This document shows positions 55,351 to 64,000 of a DNA stretch of 64,000 nucleotides, piece by piece. The notes beneath the pieces are model-generated. The model saw nothing but the letters and a program-made list of their open reading frames with translations. It ran no database searches and was not told the DNA's origin. This DNA comes from Galerina marginata (lineage: Eukaryota; Basidiomycota; Agaricomycetes; Agaricales; Galerinaceae), in contig JAECYW010000002.1 in NCBI GenBank assembly GCA_023014335.1, positions 2,666,001 through 2,730,000 of the forward strand. The letters are read 5' to 3'. The translations under genes were made by a program, and so were the position numbers. Position 1 is the stretch's first letter. The number at the start of each line of letters is the position of its first letter.

Positions 55351-56866
55351 TCATCTCCTCGTAAACATGTCGTAAGCTAGAACGCCGAAGGCCAGCACGA
55401 TCACACCCGAACCCGTAAGACTCCAAAAAGTCACGACCTCCAGCCCTGCCCCGAAGAGAACCTGAACTTGTGTAAGATACCAGAATCCAGTAAAGTAGGA
55501 TACTTTGGAGAACTTACGTCAGATATCAGAACAAGGACGATGGTCAACAGGTTTCCGACAGAGACGATGATCGGGCCCCATATACCTAACAAGACCTTCA
55601 TGTGCATGCAGGTGAGTTAAACATTTTGGGGAAAAGATGAAGATATTCACCATGAATCCTGCATTAAACACTACCCCACTGAAAGCAATTCCCGAAATCG
55701 CCATGATGGTTAGAAAGTTTGGCGGAAGTCGAAACACTTCTGCGCCAGACCAGTGAAGGAAAGGAATCGGAATCCATAATATCACAAGTGTCGAGAAGCC
55801 CAGCAGGGAGGTTAAGAGATTTGGGTGAAGTCCAAAGGGAGGGGGATAGACAGCCGATTCCGGGTCTATACTTAGCGGTAGGTTGACGTTGTCATCTTCA
55901 TCTGGGATTTGTTCATAGACGATGTCAGAAGTGACCTCTGGGTCGGAGGGCAAGGCTGCATATATCTTGTATAGCACTTGGTATAAACCATACCCGAACG
56001 AAGCGACGAGAGTCAAAAGATTCCCGAGCAATGGGGCAGATGGTCTAAAGGAAAAGCTCGCTGTGCCATTAGTAGCGGGCTTCTTCTCCGTCGGTGATGT
56101 GGTACCGCCATAAACGACAGCTATCGTGCCCAACGTCGCTAAAACGACGGCTAGCAAACGTCTAGACTCCCACTTCAGTTTGAAGAGTTTCACGCTGATC
56201 AAATAGGCGAAGAATGCATTGGTGTTCCATATAGCTATCAAGAAATGGCTTCAGACCCAAAATAAATCTGCTCATGGCCTAATTAACTCACCTGTGACGT
56301 CGCTTACACTAATGAAAGATTTAGAGCGGGTTATTGGCCAGATAAGAGATCGCTCACGATGCCAGAGATACGGCTAAGAACCAGAGCAGTGCAGGACAGG
56401 TAATGCCCAGAGTGCAGCCTAAGACAAGCCAGATGAATTTGGCACGTGGGAATTGGAAGCCTGCTGATTTCTGTCCAGGTGAGAGATGGTTTGTGATAGC
56501 GAGGGAGAGGCCTCTCAATAGAGATACAGTGGTGTAGTTTGTGGTTCCCAGAATATACAGAAGATGCAACGGAAATATTATGGCGAAAGAAGAATGCACG
56601 AGATAACTAGAAAATGATGACTAGTTGCTTGTTGTGAGATACGGCGTTAGGGACTTACAAGAGGAAGAATGGCTGTCGATAGCCTAGGTTGCTTTGAACA
56701 TACTAAGCAAGCATCGATTAATGTAAAATGAAGAGAAAGGCTGCAAACTCACTTGGGTTAGCTGGCTCTCTGTAACGAACGCCAGAAGTGTAAAGACAAA
56801 TATTCCCACCGCCAATCGACCGCCTACTTGCGGGGTTGCGAGGGCCTCTGGAGTTCTATTGGGCAT
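55351..56866 (-). CDS. EamA/DMT-superfamily membrane transporter (SLC35F/Yml018c-like)
   Basis: Ten-helix transporter-like protein of the drug/metabolite superfamily; substrate unknown, and fungal relatives sit in vacuolar or Golgi membranes. The start at 56866 gives MPNRTPEALATPQVGGRLAV and helix 1 (GIFVFTLLAFVTESQLTQ). Then YRQPFFLFYLVHSSFAIIFP, IWLVLGCTLGITCPALLWFL, the AIWNTNAFFAYLISVKLFKL repeat, RRLLAVVLATLGTIAVVYGG, NLLTLVASFGYGLYQVLYKI, an acidic loop (IPDEDDNVNLPL), NFLTIMAISGIAFSGVVFNA and LLGIWGPIIVSVGNLLTIVL, ending LAFGVLAYDMFTRR. The pairs of EamA-like repeats are evident. Six or seven short introns. No lesion found. Confidence 0.8.
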
Positions 56867-57157
56867 CTACTGGCTGGCATGCGTCTATTGGGGGGTGAAC
56901 GTTCGGGACTAGGTTGTGCGATAGCGGTAACGTTATGCAGGATACGATGGTCTGATAGGTGATATGTTGAGAGGCAGTAGGACAGAGAATGACTGAACTG
57001 GACCGGCAGTGACGAATGTGTATGAACCAATTAAAAAAATGACACTGACAGTTTAGGTTAGAAATTGAGGTTCGCACCACGGTCCGAGAGGTGGTAGGGG
57101 GTCACGTGCGCGACATTCGACAGTCGGACGAGGTCAAAGTTTTGCTCAGTACCCTCA

Positions 57158-57488
57158 ATGCTTCGTGCAATGCTCACATCCAGTCGGCCCCTGGTGGCCC
57201 GCCTTCGCTTTGCTGCTATTTCGCATGCACCACACCCACACCCACACCACCACCATGTCACTTCAACGGCATCCCAAATACCAGCGCTGTCGAGGGGAAT
57301 GAAGGTTCGGTCGTCGGTGAAAGTTATGTGTGATGGATGTAATGTTGTTAGAAGGAAAGGGAGGGTGTATGTCGTCTGTTCGAAGAATCCCAAACATAAA
57401 CAGGTGTGTTGCTTACTGCTTTTCTTTCAATAAATCTGAAGCCGTTGATCATAGCGCCAAGGTTAATTTCGTCAAGCAGTCAATGTAG
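57158..57488 (+). CDS. Mitochondrial large-subunit ribosomal protein bL36m
   Basis: Zinc-ribbon protein of the mitoribosome large subunit. The start [20 protein letters not shown] gives an Arg/Ser-rich presequence, followed by a His/Pro-rich spacer and the mature bL36 core [20 protein letters not shown] with the CX2C pair and [13 protein letters not shown]. Exon 1 is 57158-57403. A 73-nt GTGTGT...CAAG intron leads to a 12-nt last exon (57477-57488) encoding QSM and stop. The usual bL36 C-terminus is KHKQRQ, so the spliced end QQSM is plausible but less secure. Confidence 0.88.
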
Positions 57489-57561
57489 GCTGTTGGAGGA
57501 GAGAGAGGCCCGGAAGATGATAAATTTATCTACCCAAGTTCCTCTAATAACGCGTGCAAAA

Positions 57562-58245
57562 CTACACAACCCGCACCCACATTTGAAATTCATATTTAAC
57601 ACCATTCTCCTCTTGCTCACCCTCCGGCACCTCAAATCCAACCCACTCCTGTAAAGCAGCGTGTGGTGACCTCGCCCATTTTATCTCGTCCGTCGAATCT
57701 TCCTTTTGAAAATCGGGCATGAATACATCACACTCGTTGAATTCGGGAGATAGGATACGTGTGAGTAAGATGCGATCGACGCTGGGCTTCGTTGAAGAAA
57801 GTGGGAGGGCTAGAGACTCGGTGTACAGCGTCGCGCCTCCGATGATGAATCCGCGATCCAGGCTCGTCGAGGAGCCTAGAAGCGAGAGCGCAGATGTGAG
57901 GTTGTCTTTAAGCACAACAGATTCCTCCGCCGTTCCCCTGCATCTCCGCCAAAAAAATTGAGTAAGAATGGGTTGAAGGAGTTCATGAACGAAATCCACC
58001 CACAGATCGTAGTTTTTATTTCTGCTAATTACAGCGTTCAGTCGCTTTGCGAGCGGCCGGTGCTTTGTGGGTATGCTTTCCCAGGTGTTCCTGCCCATGA
58101 TGACCACGTTTTGTCGTCCTTCAGGCGCGTTGGACGTGACTTTCGCGAAGTATTTCATTTCCTTTGGAAGACGCCATGGGAGACGTGCACTGGTGCCAAT
58201 TCCATTGGATTTGGTCGCGGCAACGATGATAGTGAACCGAGACAT
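57562..58245 (-). CDS. DFR1: Dihydrofolate reductase
   Basis: NADPH-dependent reduction of dihydrofolate for thymidylate and purine synthesis. Exon 1 (58004-58245) encodes MSRFTIIVAATKSNGIGTSA, then RLPWRLPKEMKYF with the family's conserved core and VVIMGRNTWESIP. A 66-nt intron (58003-57938, GTGGGT...TGCAG) splits NYDL from GTAEESVVLKD. Exon 2 (57562-57937) carries GFIIGGATLYTESLALPL, VDRILLTRI, ECDVFMPDF and the end KYEFQMWVRVV. The spliced protein is about 205 residues, normal for a fungal DHFR. The intron is a multiple of three and has no stop, so an unspliced transcript stays open. It is convergent with bL36m, 73 bp between stops. Confidence 0.95.
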   Translation of the reverse strand: MSRFTIIVAATKSNGIGTSARLPWRLPKEMKYFAKVTSNAPEGRQNVVIMGRNTWESIPTKHRPLAKRLNAVISRNKNYDLWVDFVHELLQPILTQFFWRRCRGTAEESVVLKDNLTSALSLLGSSTSLDRGFIIGGATLYTESLALPLSSTKPSVDRILLTRILSPEFNECDVFMPDFQKEDSTDEIKWARSPHAALQEWVGFEVPEGEQEENGVKYEFQMWVRVV

Positions 58246-58450
58246 CAGATTTGATATTCACTCAGTTGTAGTTGAGGTTTTTGATTGAAGTCCAACAGTC
58301 TTCCCACTCTCAATCCGACGCGATTACAGCCAAAAAAAAATAGTGTTGGATCCGATTCCGACAGTACACAAATGCGACACAACAATCACAGCATTGCAAG
58401 GAAATCCAGACGATACGAAAGGAAAGGAACAACATATGAAGTTGAGGCAC

Positions 58451-59227
58451 TTAGTTCCACTTTTTCCACTCGGAACCTGCAGGAGGCTTCACTTCTACCT
58501 TGCTTTTTTTCACCTCGTCCCAGTTGGTGCTTAAAGTCGTGCCGCCACTCTCCTGATAGCTTTTCATCATCGCTTTCTTTGTATCTTCGTCTGCATCGCC
58601 GAAGATCTTCTGGAAGAAGGAGTTCAAGGTGCTGTCTCCGCCGACGTTGGGGTCTTCGTCTGTGGTTTTCTCCTTTTCGGAACTGAGGATGGTAGTGGTG
58701 ATGCCGTCCCAATTCTTCCTGGGCTTCTTCACACCAGTTTCGGGGGCGGTGGAAGAGCTCGCGATAGGTATGGAGGACAATGCTTCGTGAAAGGACAAGG
58801 TGTCGATATCAGTGGCGTTGTATTGACAGATAGAAATAGACGCATACGATCAGGAGCATCGCCAACGAGTTCGCCCCATCTACCTTGGGCGCGTTTTAAG
58901 AGTCGGACCTCGACCTTTACCTTCCCCACTGTGAAATCGCTTGCATCGGGGTCAATCTGCCCTTTCAGCGGCTCAAGGACAAGGGATTTCTCGCCGTGCG
59001 TATACGTAAACTATCCATGCAAAATGATCAGTAGAGAAATGAAAGAAGGACAGCAAATACTCCACCTTTCTAGGCTCGAATTTGATAGAAACCTGTTCGG
59101 GGTCGGCGCCTTTGTCGAAGATCGAAAGTGTGACTTTCTCGTCGGTCTCGTAGAATTCGTGTCTGGACGCGGACGAGGTGAGCGCGGGCGTTGGAAAGAC
59201 GCGATATATTTACCTGAGAGTAGTCAT
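58451..59227 (-). CDS. SGT1: Sgt1-like co-chaperone, CS and SGS domains only (no TPR)
   Basis: Hsp90 co-chaperone for SCF ubiquitin ligases and kinetochore assembly. A tiny first exon (59214-59227) encodes MTTL and joins RHEFYETDEKVTLSIFDKG directly at the start of the CS domain (CS core: FEPRKFTYTHGEKSLVLEPL, VGKVKVEVRLLKRAQGRWGE). Then a short linker and the SGS domain: KPRKNWDGITTTILSSEK, LNSFFQKIFGDADEDTKKAM, MKSYQESGGTTLSTNWDEV and the end PPAGSEWKKWN. The N-terminal TPR domain present in yeast, plant and animal Sgt1 is absent: the first exon follows the promoter immediately and nothing TPR-like lies upstream. So this is a short CS-SGS form. All joins keep frame. Confidence 0.9.
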
Positions 59228-59558
59228 GGTTGTATGGAGAGAGACCGAGGGGGAGACATTTATCTGACTCCTTTTATTCCAGTACATTCGATGCTCTAAT
59301 TAGCAGTCGTGGTCACGTGTACGTGATGCAGATTTGATCAGACTGGGGAAAAAGGAGTTCTCTACTGGGACGCGACTGCTGGGACGCGCCGGACTGTTCC
59401 TTTCGTTCCTTGCTCCCTTGAAGAAAAAAAACGCGCTGGAGATGGGGGCTGTATGGCGAAATCATTGCCGACCAACGACCAAAGAAGTGCAAATATGTAC
59501 GCTCCCTGATTTGTGCAAGGCGCGACGTCATCACCTGATATCTATCTCCCTCTCCAGA
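59228..59558. promoter_or_regulatory. Divergent promoter region between SGT1 and the GST gene
   Basis: 331 bp between head-to-head start codons. It contains GGTCACGTGTACGTGATGC at about 59312-59330 with a CACGTG E-box (bHLH-type site). No gene seen. Confidence 0.45.
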
Positions 59559-60925
59559 ATGCCTCACATCCCAAAAGCCGTTTTGTACTATTACCCAAAG
59601 TCGATCTGGTCTGCGGTCGGTGCGTTGCTATCTTTTGTCGTTAGTCGTGATGATGGTGTTGAACAATTCCGCCTTAGCTCGTCTGGCGATGTAAGAATAG
59701 TCTCTCGAGTACCGCACGCATCGCTAACGACGTGAACAGTGAAGAGAAAGGCTATGGGCCTGATGAAATCGATCTTCGAGTTGTTGACCTTCGTATGTGC
59801 TTCATATTCATCGGTCAAACTTGATCCAAGAACTTGTTACCAGCCACAGGAGAGAACTTCGATCCAACTTTCCTTCGCCTCAATCCCAAAGGTATGATCT
59901 AAATTTGACTTGATTTTTACGAGACATGATTTTTTAAATCTCTGGCAGCTACTGTACCAGTGCTTATTGTTCCGTACGAGAACTCGCTGACAGACGGGGT
60001 TGAGAGCCGATACAAAGCGTTGACTGAGACCAAGGTCAGTGGGATGATGGCAATTACGACGATGATCTCATAACTCCAATTCAGACCATTGTGGAATTTC
60101 TGGACAAGTCGCGCTCGGCAATCTCACGTACACAAACTACGTCGATGGCACCGGCCCCGGTGTTGTCTCCTGCGACGATCGCGGCGACGACGTTGTGCAA
60201 AGTGATAATTGATGACATCTTGCACTCGGAGCCTGCCAATCCCAACACGTTGCGATATGTCAATGCTCGGGACGAAGCATCGCTAGAGGCGCTTGCGAAC
60301 GAGACGGTTCCATCTCTAAAGCAACGGCAGGAAACACTGGCAGATTACATATCCCAAGCTGAAAAGGGAACGATTCATGTCTCAGAGAAAGTGAAGCAGC
60401 TCTGGGCGGATAAATTGAACGCGATCAACATAATTTTAGGTGTCCTTGTTGACGCTGAGAAACCGCAGACGGCGCTCAGTGATCAGGCAAAGGCGAACCG
60501 CATTGCTTTCTTCAGGACAGCACGTCAAGCATGGGAAACGAACCTCAGCCAAGTGCTGATTCAGCTGAGCAAGGAGATGGTTGGACCGTACACGCTTGGT
60601 ACGCAGTTGTAATGTTATTTTAAGGACGGGGATAGCTCATCACAATGCAGGCGACCAATTCTCGATTGCCGACTTGCATCTTGCAGGGTGGTTAACGCGG
60701 GTTGTAAAGCTGGCAGGAGGAACAGGGGCAGACGATGGCGCTACGATTGCAAATAAAGTAGAAAAGTATATTGGTGGGGGATTTGGGCTGCCGAGAGATT
60801 TTATAACCGAGCAAGCGCAACGTGAGAACGACAAGGTGGACAAGCAGACGAAAATTGGGGCGTTCTGGGATGGATTGAGAGACCGGGCGAGCTGGAAGAA
60901 AGTATACGCACAAGGGCTGTTCTAG
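59559..60925 (+). CDS. Glutathione S-transferase family protein, with a 13-nt exon
   Basis: Cytosolic GST-fold protein. The N-terminal thioredoxin-like domain reads MPHIPKAVLYYYPKSIWSAV, ARLAIEEKGYGPDEIDLRVV, GENFDPTFLRLNPKATVPVL. The ARLAI part comes from a 13-nt exon (59678-59690) between introns 59620-59677 and 59691-59739. ESRYKALTETKTIVEFLD completes this domain. The all-helical C-terminal domain is long, with DNA from 60140 to 60600 in one exon (VKQLWADKLNAINIILGVLV, RTARQAWETNLSQVLIQL), then FSIADLHLAGWLTRVVKLAG. It ends SWKKVYAQGLF. The fold is clear; class and substrate are not. Mushroom genomes carry many such lineage-specific GSTs. A catalytic Ser or Tyr cannot be assigned by eye. 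Confidence 0.82.
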
Positions 60926-60993
60926 TTTTGTAGTGGTAGCACGTGAACAAATAGTGATCCGCGTCTCTGGTAACCTTTTCGTACTTGACCGCC

Positions 60994-63306
60994 ATGGACA
61001 ACGCAGCGCGTGTGCACCAATGCGAGAGCGCAGACAGCAGCGACTCTGACGACACCGCCCTCCCCCTCGACACCCACTTTCTCTTCCCCCCCTCCGGCCG
61101 CTCCTCGGTCTCCTCAACGGCCAGCTCAACCCCCCTGCCGTCCCGCTCGACATCGCCCCTCCCCCAGTTCTACCCCGTCGCCCAGTCCTCCTCGTCGCCC
61201 TCCGATTCAGACAGCGAGGAACCCTCGTCGCCACTCCTTCATGGTCACCCGAACCGTAATCCCTGGTGGAGAGAACATGGCAGACGGACATGGTGGTCTG
61301 GCACCAATCGTCGCAGACAGAAAAGAGGCTGGCGTATAACCAGGGTCTCCAAGAGATGGCTGAGACGCCTCATTCGCCATCCATTCTTTCCTAGCCAGCC
61401 CATCACCATTGTGAGTTGGACATACCTATCGGCCCCCGGCTGTCTTTCATTCTCATCCTCCTTCCAAACAGGTGTTGACCCTTATACTATTTTCTATCTT
61501 TGCCATATCCCTCACTCTGCTGCTTATTTATATTCTCAACCCTGACAAAGAGCCTTTACCATGGCGCGCCTATTGCTCCGTCCCATCTCTAGCCCTCCCC
61601 TTCGACCGCCCCGCACCTCCTAATACACCACACCTATATCCTAATTACACCGATGGCCACTCATTACCCCCCTTCCCTCACGCCCACCTTGATAACTTGG
61701 CACCGGCCGGCGTATTCGTCGGCGTATTTTCCATCGATTCTGCCTTTGAGCGCAGAATGCTAATGCGCTCGACATGGGCAAGCCATCCCCGGAGCAGAGA
61801 CGGCGCCGGTGCTGGAGACGAGGGCGTCGGTACATCCCGTACCATCGTCCGTTTCGTTCTGGGTCTACCTCGGAAAGACTGGGAACGTAGAGTAAAGCTG
61901 GAGATGGAAAGTAAGTTCTCGTGTTTGTTCCATGGTACCCAGGACGCGTCTGACGGTCTTGTTCTCAGTGTACAACGACATTGTCATTCTTCCTACTCCC
62001 GAAAACATGAACGGCGGCAAAAGTCATACGTTCTTTTCCTGGGCTGCAATCAATGCGTGGGTTCCACCAGTTTACAGGCCCTCCGCTATACCTCCCCCAA
62101 GCTTCTCCTACTCAAACTTTACGTCCACACCTCCATCACTCGCACCACACGACTCCTTCTTGGCATGGCAAGATATCAGCTCAGGTAAATCCAAGCCATG
62201 GGTCAGGCCAGATTATGTCATCAAGGTGGACGACGACTCGTTTATTATGCTCGCTGAGCTCGAAGCCAGACTGCGCCTGGAACTGCATTCAAACCCCCAG
62301 CAAGATAACGCGCAACCCAGTGCTTCTATTCCTAGTACAATATCCCCTTCGAACGCTATTCTTCCGATTGGACGAGGGCTTCCCTTGGATTTGCCAAACA
62401 AGGATCCTCTCATCTATTGGGGTTATCTAGTGACAAACAGGCTCCATATGTTCATGGCCGGCGAGCTGTACGCGTTGAGCTGGAGTCTCGTCGACTGGGT
62501 CTCGAAAGATCCCACTGTCAAGACGCTGACCCGAGGCGCAGAGGACAAACAGACCGCCAAATGGATGCGTCTGCATCCCCGAGCCTCAGAGGTCAGATGG
62601 ACGAGCGAGCGCTGCTGGATATACGACCATCCACGCTCTGGCACCGTGTAAGATACTTTTCTGGCAGTTTACATCAGAGCATAACATTAACAATATTTTT
62701 TGATATCCAGGTACTCACACGGCTTTTTATTCCCGTCTGAGGTTACCCGAGTACAGCATGCGATGAAAGCCGAGCTGGAGAGCGCCAAACAGACGCCGGT
62801 TCTTGGTGCGACGCCGACATCGGCAGTTGTCGGTGGTGGAGCGACACCCGCCGCCTGGGGCCATTCGAGCGTCTCTACGTTTGGTGTACGGTACACCCCG
62901 CCTCTCCCGGAGCTGTCAATGACGCACAGCGTGGAGGCTCTTGTCGAAGGCACTGACATGTCTTTGCTCCGCGAAGGTGCGCAGTGTGCTTGATTGCGCT
63001 ATTTATATTTCCGTCAATGTTAAAGATCTGTTTTTAGGAAGCCCCATGACGCCCGAATATGCCTGGACGCACCGAGAGGGCCGGAAGGCTCGGTACGAGG
63101 GCAACCGGGTGGGCGGCACGGTCGTAGTCCATTTTATCAAGAAGAATATGTGGTATTTGGAGACGGCGCTCGCGCTGCTGGAGGGCGAGGAGCGGTCTGA
63201 GTCGGAGCAGTACGAGTTGAGTCGGACGATGGGCCAGGTGTGGCAGAACCATTCGAGGTTGTACCAGCGGAGGCCGAGAGTCGGCTTGCTTGAACCTGCT
63301 CATTGA
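60994..63306 (+). CDS. GT31-type (galactosyltransferase-like) type II membrane glycosyltransferase
   Basis: Golgi-type glycosyltransferase. The start at 60994, MDNAARVHQCESADSSDSDD, opens an acidic Ser-rich cytoplasmic tail and a basic cluster (RITRVSKRWLRRLIRH). An intron in front of the signal anchor leads to VLTLILFSIFAISLTLLLIY. The lumenal part shows GVFVGVFSIDSAFERRMLMR with RSTW, the GT31 N-terminal motif, then FVLGLPRKDWERRV and YNDIVILP after an intron. The catalytic metal-binding DDD is in YVIKVDDDSFIML. GYLVTNRLHMFMAGELYALS and EDKQTAKWMRL with the EDKQ motif follow. The C-terminus has a disordered Gly/Ala-rich insert and ends GLLEPAH. Five or six exons. Sugar and acceptor specificity unknown. 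Confidence 0.88.
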
Positions 63307-64000
63307 TTTTTGTTCCCTTATATTGCCTCACCGCTGCCCCCCTCCTTTCCATTCAGCAAGACGCTACATTGATACCATTTGCCATCGCCCGCCATCACCT
63401 TACCTGCATTGTCTTTCGGCCTTGAACTTTGAACTTTTATTTTACACCTCATAGCGCCTTGCATCTCACTATTTAGAAGGCCAACCGCTCTTTCACACAC
63501 CAACTGTATTCGACTGCCATTTCTGCGCATAGTTCACCCTTCGCCCTTCATTCCCTTTTCGTGTCCTCCATATTCATCACACCGTCCTTGTTATCTCATT
63601 TATTTCAACAGTCTCACAAAGCAACATTGAACATCGTTTTCTTATCATTTTTATCAAGCTACAGCCAGTGCCCCGTACGCGGAAAGGTTCCTTACATATT
63701 AAAGAATAATAGAAATTCTATATCTTCCTTTGCTGTCCAAACGATCTTGGAGAACTGCAGTATGTTGCTTTGGGTGAGAATAATTGGTATTGAAGACAAT
63801 TTTGCACAGGGTATGAGACCACAGCGCAAAGATCATAAGTAGGGCGAGAATGGGCGAGCAGGATGCATAGAGTGACTTTCGATTGTCCAAACATAAAATC
63901 CAGGGGCCTTCACACATGGAATCAATAATCCACCAACCGCGACGCTGGCGCCTCGTCATACCCATCCAACGAGCGGACCTGCATAAGGGAGCGCGTGCTC
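63307..64000. other. Terminal region without a recognisable gene
   Basis: The first part is the 3' end of the GT31 transcript. The rest is C/T-rich on the plus strand (about 63500-63660), which may be a 5' UTR or promoter of a gene beyond the window. No domain or splice model could be supported. Confidence 0.35.

Noticed and set aside
1..64000. tRNA, rRNA genes, CRISPR arrays or a biosynthetic gene cluster
   Set aside because: No tRNA A/B-box pair with a foldable clover leaf was noticed, CRISPR is not expected in a eukaryote, and the P450 stands without other pathway genes.

Overview
The window is nuclear DNA of a filamentous basidiomycete, most likely an Agaricomycete. Genes are dense and cut by many 45-90 nt GT-AG introns with branch sites of the CTAA/TTAA type. 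The proteins have an Agaricomycete flavour: a cytochrome P450, a meiotic kleisin, a GT31 enzyme, a lineage-typical GST and a recurrent transposon-like protein. I had no database access, so names rest on motifs and remembered family features.

Layout. 1-10.8 kb: a Mg2+-transporter-like gene cut by the window start, HSP104, a complex I zinc subunit (NDUFS6 type), an Ime2/Crk1-type kinase and PRPP synthetase. 10.8-22.9 kb: a gene-poor accessory block with a 2.1 kb terminal-inverted-repeat (TIR) element, a decayed transposon-like ORF and a P450 gene. 22.9-29.3 kb: a complete, apparently very young Ty1/copia retrotransposon with two identical 294 bp LTRs and a 5 bp target duplication. 29.4-49.8 kb: housekeeping genes for mRNA decapping (DCP2), an INCENP-like protein, a membrane/GRAM protein, REC8, isopentenyl-diphosphate isomerase, a basidiomycete protein of unknown function, MPC1 and DNA ligase I. 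50.6-51.6 kb: a second TIR element with a perfect 9 bp target duplication. 51.8-63.3 kb: uS17, a PPZ-type phosphatase, an EamA-type transporter, mitochondrial bL36, DHFR, SGT1 without TPRs, a GST and a GT31 glycosyltransferase. 63.3-64 kb has no recognisable gene. The genes share no pathway; this is ordinary fungal housekeeping gene order invaded by mobile DNA.

The most unusual signal is in the splicing. In PRPP synthetase the conserved PVDNLYAEP segment can only be read if a single nucleotide (10122) is an exon between two normal 54-56 nt introns; the total is then exactly 320 residues. In the NDUFS6 gene a 6-nt exon (5364-5369) supplies the fourth zinc-ligand cysteine, and skipping it keeps frame. 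REC8 has an 11-nt exon and the GST a 13-nt exon.

A second signal is a roughly 20-bp phased array of CGAGCC-type words inside the arms of the 12.2-14.4 kb element. A caution: HSP104, the kinase, the P450, INCENP, REC8 and one unknown gene each carry apparent one-base frame breaks. So many in conserved genes suggests residual assembly indels rather than pseudogenes.
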